Shown here piece after piece: positions 1-5,408 of a DNA stretch of 11,564 nucleotides. Each line of letters opens with the position of its first letter. Position 1 is the first letter of the stretch. The stretch is from the NCBI GenBank assembly GCA_946007445.1, contig CAMGAL010000034.1, positions 1 to 11,564 of the forward strand, written 5' to 3'. Source of the stretch: an uncultured Mediterranea sp. (GTDB lineage: Bacteria; Bacteroidota; Bacteroidia; Bacteroidales; Bacteroidaceae). The translations under genes and the position numbers were made by a program. The notes beneath the pieces were generated by a model. That model did no database searches and was not told the DNA's origin. It saw only the letters and a list, made by a program, of their open reading frames with translations.

Positions 1-19
1 ATTCTCTACAGCATATTAT

Positions 20-54
20 GAAAAGAGGGCGTACCTAATTTTGATACACCCTCT
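20..54 (-). terminator. Intrinsic terminator hairpin after the argE-like gene
   Basis: Bases 24-33 pair with 45-54 around an 11-base loop. Read on the minus strand the stem is AGAGGGTGTA / TACGCCCTCT, with one G-U wobble, followed by TTTTC. On the plus strand the same position is a C-A mismatch, so the hairpin is better as a leftward terminator. It lies about 130 bases past the stop of the M20 gene, with no other gene between. The stem closely resembles the one at 10059-10089. Confidence 0.65.
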
Positions 55-77
55 GAATGCCAATGCGTTATGTATCC

Positions 78-99
78 GGGCGGACACATAGGTCCGCCC
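78..99. repeat. GC-rich intergenic palindrome, REP-like
   Basis: A perfect 8-bp inverted repeat, GGGCGGAC (78-85) and GTCCGCCC (92-99), encloses the 6-base loop ACATAG. It lies in the gene-free stretch 1-181 and has no U tract on either side, so it is not a typical terminator. The look (GC-rich palindrome with short loop and conserved-looking CTACAGC flank) is that of a small dispersed intergenic repeat. Only one copy is in the window, so the repeat status is inferred. The rest of 1-181 shows nothing else convincing. Confidence 0.5.
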
Positions 100-181
100 C
101 TACAGCGTCATCATCGAATGGATTCACACATCACTTGATGGGAGCTCTTCCTGACCGGGTTAGAGGTATCTCACCGGAAAC

Positions 182-1261
182 TCATCCGCCAATCTTTGCC
201 CCATTCAGGTGGCGGAGGTACAGGCCGTTGGCATCTTCATTCTCGGAGTGGTAGATATACTCGTTGGCGGTATGCGAGCGGCTACTGCTGCCGGGTCCCA
301 TCTTCAGCGAGGGGAAAGGCATGAGGGCCTGGTCGGACAGGGTGGGGGAGCCGAAGGGGGTGCGGCCCAAGGAGATGGCACGCTTGACCAGCGGGTGTTT
401 CGCGGAAATGGAGGAGGAACTCAGTCGGAAGGAGCGGGCCGTGGCCTGGCAATGGATGTGTTGCTGGATTTCCTCGAACAGCTGCTGGTTGGTGTAGCAC
501 TCGTTGCTGCGGATGTCTACGGTGAAGGTGCAGCGGTCGGGCACGACGTTGTGCTGCGTGCCGGCCTGGATGACGGTGACACTCATGTTCTCCGGTCCCT
601 GCAGCGGCGACTCTCGGGGGAAGCGATAGTCGCGAAACCAGGCGATGTCGTCCAGCGCCTTGTAGATGGCATTGTCGCCCTCGTTGCGGGCAGCATGGCC
701 GGAGCGGCCTGTGGCGGTGACGTCCAGCACCATCAGCCCCTTTTCGGCAATGGCGGGCTGCATGTCGGTAGGTTCACCCACCAGGGCGCAGGTGATGGGG
801 GGCAGTTCGGGCAGGACAGATTCGATGCCCCCCTTGCCCGACACCTCCTCCTCGCACGAGGCCAGGAAGAGGAGGTTGTAGGCCTGTGGACTGCGGCTCA
901 GGGCCAGAAAGGTGTGCAGCAGGCTCACCACACTGCCACCGGCATCGTTGCTGCCCAAGCCGTGCAGTCGTGCGTCGGCATCCAGTTCGGGCTGGTAGGG
1001 ATCGTACGTCCAGCCGCTCACGGGGCGCACGGTGTCAATGTGGGAGTTGAGCAGCAGGGTGGGGCGTTCGGGGCGGTAGTCCGGAGCGATGCACCAGAGG
1101 TTGTTGCCTTTGCGTTGCACGGTCAGGCCTTTTGCCTCGATGTAGGCTTGCAGGCAGTCGGCGGCAGCCGTCTCCTCGCGGCTGTGCGAGGGGATGGCGA
1201 TGAGCTTGAAGAGCAGGCCGATGGCTTCGACGGTCAGAGTGGAGGTATCAAATCGGTTCAT
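182..1261 (-). CDS. argE: M20-family metallo-hydrolase, ArgE-like N-acyl amino acid deacylase
   Basis: A cytoplasmic zinc-dependent deacylase that removes the N2-acyl group from an arginine-pathway intermediate. Its 359 residues are a normal length for ArgE/DapE-like M20 enzymes. The M20 metal and catalytic residues are visible: H74 and D76 in NSHIDTV, bridging D106 in GSNDAGG, the general base/metal pair E137-E138 in CEEEV, E163 in GEPTD, and a C-terminal H330. The lid/dimerisation domain (about 175-285) includes GRSGHA near H189. The motif TLSDQALM (307-314) is typical of the ArgE branch rather than of DapE or PepT. Bacteroides species are known to run arginine synthesis through N-succinyl intermediates, so the substrate may be N-acetyl- or N-succinyl-citrulline rather than acetylornithine; the sequence alone does not decide this. 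The gene stands alone, divergent from an acyl-CoA synthetase. The start MNRFDT is the first in-frame ATG and a -7-like box lies 30 bases upstream. Confidence 0.85.
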   Translation of the reverse strand: MNRFDTSTLTVEAIGLLFKLIAIPSHSREETAAADCLQAYIEAKGLTVQRKGNNLWCIAPDYRPERPTLLLNSHIDTVRPVSGWTYDPYQPELDADARLHGLGSNDAGGSVVSLLHTFLALSRSPQAYNLLFLASCEEEVSGKGGIESVLPELPPITCALVGEPTDMQPAIAEKGLMVLDVTATGRSGHAARNEGDNAIYKALDDIAWFRDYRFPRESPLQGPENMSVTVIQAGTQHNVVPDRCTFTVDIRSNECYTNQQLFEEIQQHIHCQATARSFRLSSSSISAKHPLVKRAISLGRTPFGSPTLSDQALMPFPSLKMGPGSSSRSHTANEYIYHSENEDANGLYLRHLNGAKIGG

Positions 1262-1290
1262 AATGACGTGGTTTTTGGATTACTTGGCTG

Positions 1291-1298
1291 CGAAGATA
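1291..1298 (-). promoter_or_regulatory. Candidate -7 box for the argE-like gene
   Basis: On the minus strand the bases read TATCTTCG, one mismatch from the Bacteroidetes consensus TAnnTTTG. The box lies 30 bases before the start codon, giving a leader of about 20-25 bases. No TTG -33 element is visible at the expected 19-21 base spacing, so support is weak. Confidence 0.35.
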
Positions 1299-1374
1299 GG
1301 ACATTATTTCCTATTATCGTTCCTGCCTATGCGATTTTTCAGGAGAAAATAGTGATAGTTTTAATTGAAACGAT

Positions 1375-1382
1375 TACCTTTG
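1375..1382 (+). promoter_or_regulatory. Candidate -7 box for the acyl-CoA synthetase gene
   Basis: TACCTTTG matches the Bacteroidetes -7 consensus TAnnTTTG exactly and ends 26 bases before the ATG at 1409. The surrounding DNA (1340-1375) is AT-rich. A TTG at 1365-1367 is too close to act as the -33 element, and none lies at the usual distance. Confidence 0.45.
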
Positions 1383-1408
1383 CAGCACGAAACCAACATC
1401 TTGGAAGT

Positions 1409-3217
1409 ATGAAATTTCACTATTTGTCAGTATTGATTCATCGTCAGGCCGAAAAGTACGGCGACAAGATAGCCTTGAAGTATCGCGACTATGAGAAATC
1501 GCAGTGGCTGTCCGTCAGCTGGAACCAGTTTTCGGCCCTTGTCCGTCAGGCGGCCAACGCGATGGTGAAGCTGGGCATTGCCGAGCAGGAGAACGTAGGC
1601 ATCTTCTCGCAGAACAAGCCTGAGTGTCTGTATGTCGATTTTGCCGCTTTCGCCAATCGGGCAGTCACCATCCCCCTCTATGCCACCAGCTCGCCGGCGC
1701 AGGCCCAATATATCATCAACGATGCGCAGATACGTTTCCTCTTCGTGGGCGAGCAGTTCCAGTATGATGCCGCATTCAGCGTGATGGGCTTCTGCCACTC
1801 GTTGGAGAAACTTATCTTGTTCGACCGCCACATTCAGCGCGACCCGCGCGACACCACCTCCATCTACTTCGACGATTTCCTGAAGCTGGGCGAAGGTCTG
1901 CCCTGCAACGACGAAGTGGAGGCCCGCACGGCCCGTGTGCAGGAGACCGACCTGGCCAACATCCTCTATACCAGTGGTACGACCGGTGAGCCGAAGGGCG
2001 TGATGCTGCATCATAGCAACTGGATGGAGCAGTTCCGCACGCACGCCATCCGCCTGACCACGATGTCCGACCGGGATGTGTCGATGAACTTCCTCCCCTT
2101 GACGCATGTGTTTGAGCGTGGCTGGGTCTACGTCTGCCTGACCATGGGTGTACAGATATGTATCAACCTGCGTCCGCAGGACATCCAGACCACCATCAAG
2201 GAGGTGCGCCCCACGTTGATGTGCAGTGTGCCCCGCTTTTGGGAGAAGGTCTATATGGGTGTGCAGGAGAAGATACAGCAGGAGAGTGGCGTGCGTCGTG
2301 CCTTGATGGAAGATGCCATCCGTGTGGGCAAACTCCACAATGGCGAGTACCTGCGCCAGGGCAAAACGCCCCCGCTGATGCTCCACCTGAAGTATAAGTT
2401 CTACGAGAAGACGGTCTATGCCTTGCTCAAGAAGACCATCGGCATCGAGAACGGCAACTTCTTCCCCACAGCCGGTGCGGCGGTCTCCGATGAAATCTGC
2501 GAGTTTGTCCATGCCGTAGGCATCCACATGATGGTGGGCTATGGCCTGACCGAATCGACGGCCACCGTGTCGTGCTATCCGCCTGACGGCCGCTATGTAC
2601 CCGGTTCTGTGGGTGAGGTCATGCCCGACCTGGAGTGCAAGATAGGGGAGAACAACGAAATCCTGCTGCGTGGCAAGAGCATCACCAAAGGATACTACAA
2701 GAAGGCCGAGGCCACGGCGCAGGCCATTGATGCCGACGGATGGTTCCATACCGGCGATGCCGGCCGCCTGGAGGGGCGCACCCTCTTCCTGACCGAGCGC
2801 ATCAAGGACCTCTTCAAGACCTCCAACGGCAAGTATATCTGTCCGCAGGCCTTGGAGACGAAGTTGGTCATCGACCGATACATCGACCAGATTGCCATCA
2901 TTGCCGACCAGCGCAAGTTCGTTTCGGCCCTGATAGTGCCCGTCTATGGCTTGGTGAAGCAATATGCCGAAGAGAAAGGCATTGCCTACGGCTCGATGAA
3001 GGAGTTGCTGGAGCATCCCAAGGTGCAAGCCCTCTTCCGCGCCCGTATTGAAACCTTGCAGCAGCAGTTTGCCCACTACGAACAGATCAAGCGCTTCACC
3101 TTGCTGCCTGAGCCTTTCAGCATGGAGCGGGGCGAGCTGACCAATACGTTGAAGGTGAAGCGTGCTGTGGTGGCCACTAACTATAAGGTGCAGATAGACA
3201 AGATGTACGAGGAGTAA
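1409..3217 (+). CDS. Long-chain acyl-CoA synthetase (AMP-forming, ANL superfamily)
   Basis: Activates fatty acids to acyl-CoA through an acyl-adenylate. It probably acts at the inner face of the cytoplasmic membrane, salvaging exogenous or recycled fatty acids. The 602 residues match the usual 590-610 of bacterial long-chain synthetases. Motifs in order: ATP/AMP P-loop YTSGTTGEPKG (187-197), adenine/acyl-pocket region FFPTAGAAVS (351-360), A5 motif YGLTE (378-382), A7 motif WFHTGD (445-450), hinge region around R464-K468, and the C-terminal GELTNTLKVKR with the probable catalytic lysine (K582 or K584). The insert at 285-345, between the P-loop and the A5 motif, is typical of long-chain (FACL) members. 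The reading frame is open for 400 codons upstream, but that part runs antisense to the argE-like gene. The ATG at 1409 was chosen because the family begins there and a -7 box precedes it. Exact chain-length specificity cannot be read from the sequence. Confidence 0.92.
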   Translation: MKFHYLSVLIHRQAEKYGDKIALKYRDYEKSQWLSVSWNQFSALVRQAANAMVKLGIAEQENVGIFSQNKPECLYVDFAAFANRAVTIPLYATSSPAQAQYIINDAQIRFLFVGEQFQYDAAFSVMGFCHSLEKLILFDRHIQRDPRDTTSIYFDDFLKLGEGLPCNDEVEARTARVQETDLANILYTSGTTGEPKGVMLHHSNWMEQFRTHAIRLTTMSDRDVSMNFLPLTHVFERGWVYVCLTMGVQICINLRPQDIQTTIKEVRPTLMCSVPRFWEKVYMGVQEKIQQESGVRRALMEDAIRVGKLHNGEYLRQGKTPPLMLHLKYKFYEKTVYALLKKTIGIENGNFFPTAGAAVSDEICEFVHAVGIHMMVGYGLTESTATVSCYPPDGRYVPGSVGEVMPDLECKIGENNEILLRGKSITKGYYKKAEATAQAIDADGWFHTGDAGRLEGRTLFLTERIKDLFKTSNGKYICPQALETKLVIDRYIDQIAIIADQRKFVSALIVPVYGLVKQYAEEKGIAYGSMKELLEHPKVQALFRARIETLQQQFAHYEQIKRFTLLPEPFSMERGELTNTLKVKRAVVATNYKVQIDKMYEE

Positions 3218-3219
3218 AC

Positions 3220-3930
3220 TCAATCCCCGGCAATGGCCAGGGTGAGGACACTGATGCGGATGCCCGGCTCATTGCGCAGGGCATCGGCACAGGCCGTCAG
3301 AGTGGAGCCGGTGGTCAGGACATCGTCGATGAGGAGGACGTGACGACCGGCCAGCGCACCCGGATGGCGCAGGCGGAACGTGTCGCTCACATTGTCCCAA
3401 CGGCTGATGCCTGCATGATGGGCTTGTGCGGTCGTGAAGTGGATGCGTTGCAGCGACCGGGTGTCAATGGGGAGGCCGGTCACTTGGGCAATGCCCTTGG
3501 CCAGGAGATAGCTCTGGTTGAAGCTGCGCTGCCACTGCCTCCGCCAGTGGAGGGGGACAGGCAGCAGCAGGTCGATGTCGTCGAAGAAGGAGGAGGAGCG
3601 CAGTTCGCGGGCCATGCGTCGGCCCAAGGCCGGTCCCAGGTCGCGACGCCCCTTGTACTTCAGCATCCACACCAGCTGCGCATAGCTGCTGCCCCGTTGG
3701 TAATGCATCAGGGCCGTAGCCCTCACCAACGGAAATCGTCCCCACAGGCGGCGCTCCATCGGGTTGTCGGGCCACAGATGGTAGCGCGTGCGGGGCATGT
3801 TGGCCGCACACCGGGTGCAGAGGCGCTCTTCGTGGGGTGCCAGGGTGGTCTGGCAAATGGGGCAGGTGGTGAGCTTGAACAAACATTGGGCCGCTGCCGC
3901 CCACCTGTACAGATGCAGGGCGATGCTCAT
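3220..3930 (-). CDS. comF: ComF-family phosphoribosyltransferase-like protein
   Basis: A 236-residue ComF-type protein: an N-terminal zinc ribbon followed by a phosphoribosyltransferase fold. The ribbon cysteines are C23, C26, C38 and C41. The PRTase domain shows KYKGRRDLG (91-99), PVPLHWRRQWQRSFNQ (124-139) and the PRPP-binding loop VLLIDDVLTTGST (198-210). In naturally competent bacteria ComF helps bring incoming single-stranded DNA into the cytoplasm; its enzymatic activity, if any, is not established. In Bacteroidetes it is widespread without proof of a competence role. The gene is second in a two-gene unit: its ATG overlaps the stop of the upstream phosphatase by 4 bases (ATGA, 3927-3930), implying translational coupling. 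The frame stays open upstream to 4365, but that part lies over the phosphatase gene. Its 3' end is only 2 bases from the end of the convergent acyl-CoA synthetase. Confidence 0.88.
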   Translation of the reverse strand: MSIALHLYRWAAAAQCLFKLTTCPICQTTLAPHEERLCTRCAANMPRTRYHLWPDNPMERRLWGRFPLVRATALMHYQRGSSYAQLVWMLKYKGRRDLGPALGRRMARELRSSSFFDDIDLLLPVPLHWRRQWQRSFNQSYLLAKGIAQVTGLPIDTRSLQRIHFTTAQAHHAGISRWDNVSDTFRLRHPGALAGRHVLLIDDVLTTGSTLTACADALRNEPGIRISVLTLAIAGD

Positions 3931-4727
3931 AACGGAGGCAGGCACTGGGCTACCAGCTCCTGCAGGGCGTTGTGCAACAGGCCGTTGGTGGCTATGATGT
4001 GATGGGTGTCGAGGCAATCTTCCTGACCCAGAAAATCCGTGACCTTGCCGCCGGCCTCGCGCACCATGAGGGCTGCGGCCGAGTAGTCCCACCGGCCGAT
4101 GTAGGCCTCCAGCCAGCCGTCGAAACGCCCTGCTGCCACGTAGCAGATGGCCAGTGCCGCCGACCCTGTCATGCGCAATCCGGCTGCCCGACCATAGAGT
4201 TGCTTCACCAAGTGCAGGCCGGTGGCTGCATAGAGGTCGGCATTGTAGGGCAGCTCCGTGACGAGGAAAGCATCTTCCAGGCGGTCTACCGAGGAGACCT
4301 GCAGGCGCTCGCCGTCCAGCCAGGCACCTCCGCCCTGCCAGGCATAGAAGCACTCGTCGCGGCAAGGGTCGTACACCACACCCAGCAGCAACTCCGTGCG
4401 GCTACGCAGGGCGATGCTCACGCAGTAGGGGGCGTTGTCGTGGATGAAGTTGGTGGTTCCGTCCAGCGGGTCGATGACCCAGCAATAGGGCTCTTCGTGG
4501 AGGGTGGCCGTGCCCTCTTCGGTGATGAATCCGGCTTCGGGCAGCAGTTGCTTCAAGGCCCCTACGAGGCGGAGCTCCGACTCGCGGTCCACGTAGCTCA
4601 CATAGTCGTGGTCGTGCTTCTGCTGCACCACCTCCCGACGAAAATTCTTGCGTTCGGCTTTCAGGAAGGCTCCTGTCTCGCGAGCCAATTGGCAGACGGA
4701 TGCTGTCAGTACTTTTAGGTTTTCCAT
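3927..4727 (-). CDS. Inositol-monophosphatase-family (SuhB/CysQ-like) phosphatase
   Basis: A magnesium-dependent, lithium-sensitive-type phosphatase acting on a small phosphate ester such as inositol 1-phosphate or 3'-phosphoadenosine 5'-phosphate. The 266 residues fit the family (about 260-270). Metal-site motifs are complete: GFITEEG with E70-E71, DPLDGTTNF (86-94) with D86 and D89, and WDYSAAALMVREAGG (213-227) with D214. Substrate choice between inositol monophosphatase, SuhB and CysQ cannot be fixed from these motifs. The ATG at 4727 was preferred over the longer open frame (up to 5357) because upstream codons run antisense through the Nudix gene and a divergent promoter lies between. 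It is the first gene of a unit with comF. A -7 box on the minus strand at 4762-4769 gives a leader of roughly 28 bases. Confidence 0.9.
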   Translation of the reverse strand: MENLKVLTASVCQLARETGAFLKAERKNFRREVVQQKHDHDYVSYVDRESELRLVGALKQLLPEAGFITEEGTATLHEEPYCWVIDPLDGTTNFIHDNAPYCVSIALRSRTELLLGVVYDPCRDECFYAWQGGGAWLDGERLQVSSVDRLEDAFLVTELPYNADLYAATGLHLVKQLYGRAAGLRMTGSAALAICYVAAGRFDGWLEAYIGRWDYSAAALMVREAGGKVTDFLGQEDCLDTHHIIATNGLLHNALQELVAQCLPPL

Positions 4728-4761
4728 ATGGTTTTCTTCGTGCTCAGTCAGATAAACGGTG

Positions 4762-4769
4762 CAAAAGTA
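4762..4769 (-). promoter_or_regulatory. -7 box for the phosphatase-comF unit
   Basis: The minus strand reads TACTTTTG, an exact match to TAnnTTTG, 34 bases before the phosphatase ATG. It is the left arm of a perfect inverted repeat whose right arm carries the opposite promoter. No clear -33 TTG is visible. Confidence 0.55.
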
Positions 4770-4790
4770 GGCATAATCATTCTTTTTGCC

Positions 4791-4798
4791 TACTTTTG
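4791..4798 (+). promoter_or_regulatory. -7 box for the Nudix hydrolase gene
   Basis: TACTTTTG matches TAnnTTTG exactly and ends 31 bases before the ATG at 4830, giving an expected leader of about 25 bases. It forms the right arm of the inverted repeat at 4762-4798. No convincing -33 element is seen at 19-21 bases upstream; that position is occupied by the opposing -7 box. Confidence 0.55.
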
Positions 4799-4829
4799 TG
4801 GCAAACAAATTCGAAACTTTGACGCTGAT

Positions 4830-5372
4830 ATGGAACATCCTCTTGCCCAATTTGACTTTTGTCCCCGCTGCGGGGCCCACGGATTTGCCGTTCACAATGT
4901 CAAGTCCAAGCAGTGCCCTGCCTGCGGCTTCACCTACTATTTCAATCCGTCGGCCGCTACGGTGGCGGTTATTGTCAACAGTCACAATGAGTTGCTGGTC
5001 TGCCGCCGTGCCAAGGACCCCGCACGGAGCACCCTCGACCTGCCTGGTGGATTCATCGACTCGTTTGAGACGGCCGAGGAAGGGGTCAGCCGCGAGGTGC
5101 GCGAAGAGACCGGTCTGGAGGTGACGCAGACCGACTACCTCTTCAGCCTGCCCAACCTCTATCCCTATTCCGGCTTTACAGTCCATACACTCGACCTCTT
5201 CTTCCGTTGCCGGGTGGCCGACGATAGCCGCTACCGGGCGATGGACGATGCCGCCGAACTTTTTTTCCTCCCGTGGGAAAAAATCAACCCTCGGGAGTTT
5301 GGCCTCGCTTCCATCCGTAGGGGCATCGAGCGGTTGCTGACGCAGCAGGGGTTGCACATATCGGGGGAATAA
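4830..5372 (+). CDS. Zinc-ribbon Nudix hydrolase
   Basis: A 180-residue cytoplasmic pyrophosphohydrolase of nucleoside diphosphates linked to another moiety (NDP-X). An N-terminal zinc ribbon has C11 and C14 in CPRCG and C29 and C32 in CPACG. The Nudix domain follows, with a perfect Nudix box at 74-96: G74, E80, then R88-E89-V90, E92-E93, G95-L96. The ribbon-plus-Nudix order recalls NADH pyrophosphatase NudC, but the NudC signature SQPWPFP after the box is absent and the protein is shorter, so the substrate is open. The ATG at 4830 is preferred. The in-frame upstream codons to 4728 cross the promoter and inverted repeat and would place a hydrophobic stretch before the ribbon. The stop overlaps the promoter of the downstream TPR gene. 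It is divergent from the phosphatase-comF unit. Confidence 0.9.
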   Translation: MEHPLAQFDFCPRCGAHGFAVHNVKSKQCPACGFTYYFNPSAATVAVIVNSHNELLVCRRAKDPARSTLDLPGGFIDSFETAEEGVSREVREETGLEVTQTDYLFSLPNLYPYSGFTVHTLDLFFRCRVADDSRYRAMDDAAELFFLPWEKINPREFGLASIRRGIERLLTQQGLHISGE

Positions 5373-5382
5373 GCTACATTTG
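5352..5382 (+). promoter_or_regulatory. Promoter for the TPR-barrel unit
   Basis: A -33-type TTG at 5352-5354 is followed after exactly 20 bases by TACATTTG (5375-5382), which matches TAnnTTTG. This is the most complete Bacteroidetes-type promoter in the window. The expected start near 5390 leaves a leader of about 20 bases before the ATG at 5409. It overlaps the last codons of the Nudix gene, so the TPR-barrel pair can be expressed independently. A second -7-like match, TATTTTTG at 5391-5398, has no -33 partner and would leave almost no leader. Confidence 0.6.
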
Positions 5383-5408
5383 TACCGAATTATTTTTGCA
5401 CTATATAT

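Larger units (their letters stand above)
4762..4798. repeat. Perfect 12-bp inverted repeat holding both divergent -7 boxes
   Basis: CAAAAGTAGGCA at 4762-4773 is the exact reverse complement of TGCCTACTTTTG at 4787-4798, with a 13-base AT-rich spacer. The -7 boxes of the two divergent genes sit in the outer eight bases of each arm, so each transcription start should lie just outside the repeat. The layout could be a shared regulator-binding site or simply two mirrored promoters. If transcribed it would also form a hairpin, but both starts are expected outside it. Confidence 0.6.

Noticed and set aside
57..254. 65-codon plus-strand open frame at the left end
   Set aside because: It begins inside the terminator/palindrome region, runs into the antisense of the argE-like gene and has no promoter or recognisable content.
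209..1408. Open frame of 400 codons extending the acyl-CoA synthetase upstream, antisense to the argE-like gene
   Set aside because: It is in direct codon register with the minus-strand gene, so it stays open because that gene avoids TTA, CTA and TCA codons. The translated text is low-complexity Gly/Ala/Val, and the synthetase family begins at the ATG at 1409.
1427..3223. 598-codon open frame antisense to the acyl-CoA synthetase
   Set aside because: Same register effect: antisense stops would need TTA, CTA or TCA in the sense gene, which are rare here. The product is His/Gly/Leu-rich without any recognisable domain.
3931..4365. N-terminal extension of comF over the phosphatase gene
   Set aside because: Arg/Gly/Pro-rich shadow text; the ComF zinc ribbon begins about 20 residues after the ATG at 3930, and the ATGA overlap is a normal coupled start.
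4728..5357. N-terminal extension of the phosphatase frame across the Nudix gene
   Set aside because: It lies in antisense codon register with the Nudix gene and crosses the divergent promoter; the phosphatase family starts at the ATG at 4727.
5391..5398. TATTTTTG as the promoter of the TPR gene
   Set aside because: No -33 element at the right distance and it would leave only a few bases of leader; the TTG-20-TACATTTG pair just upstream fits better.
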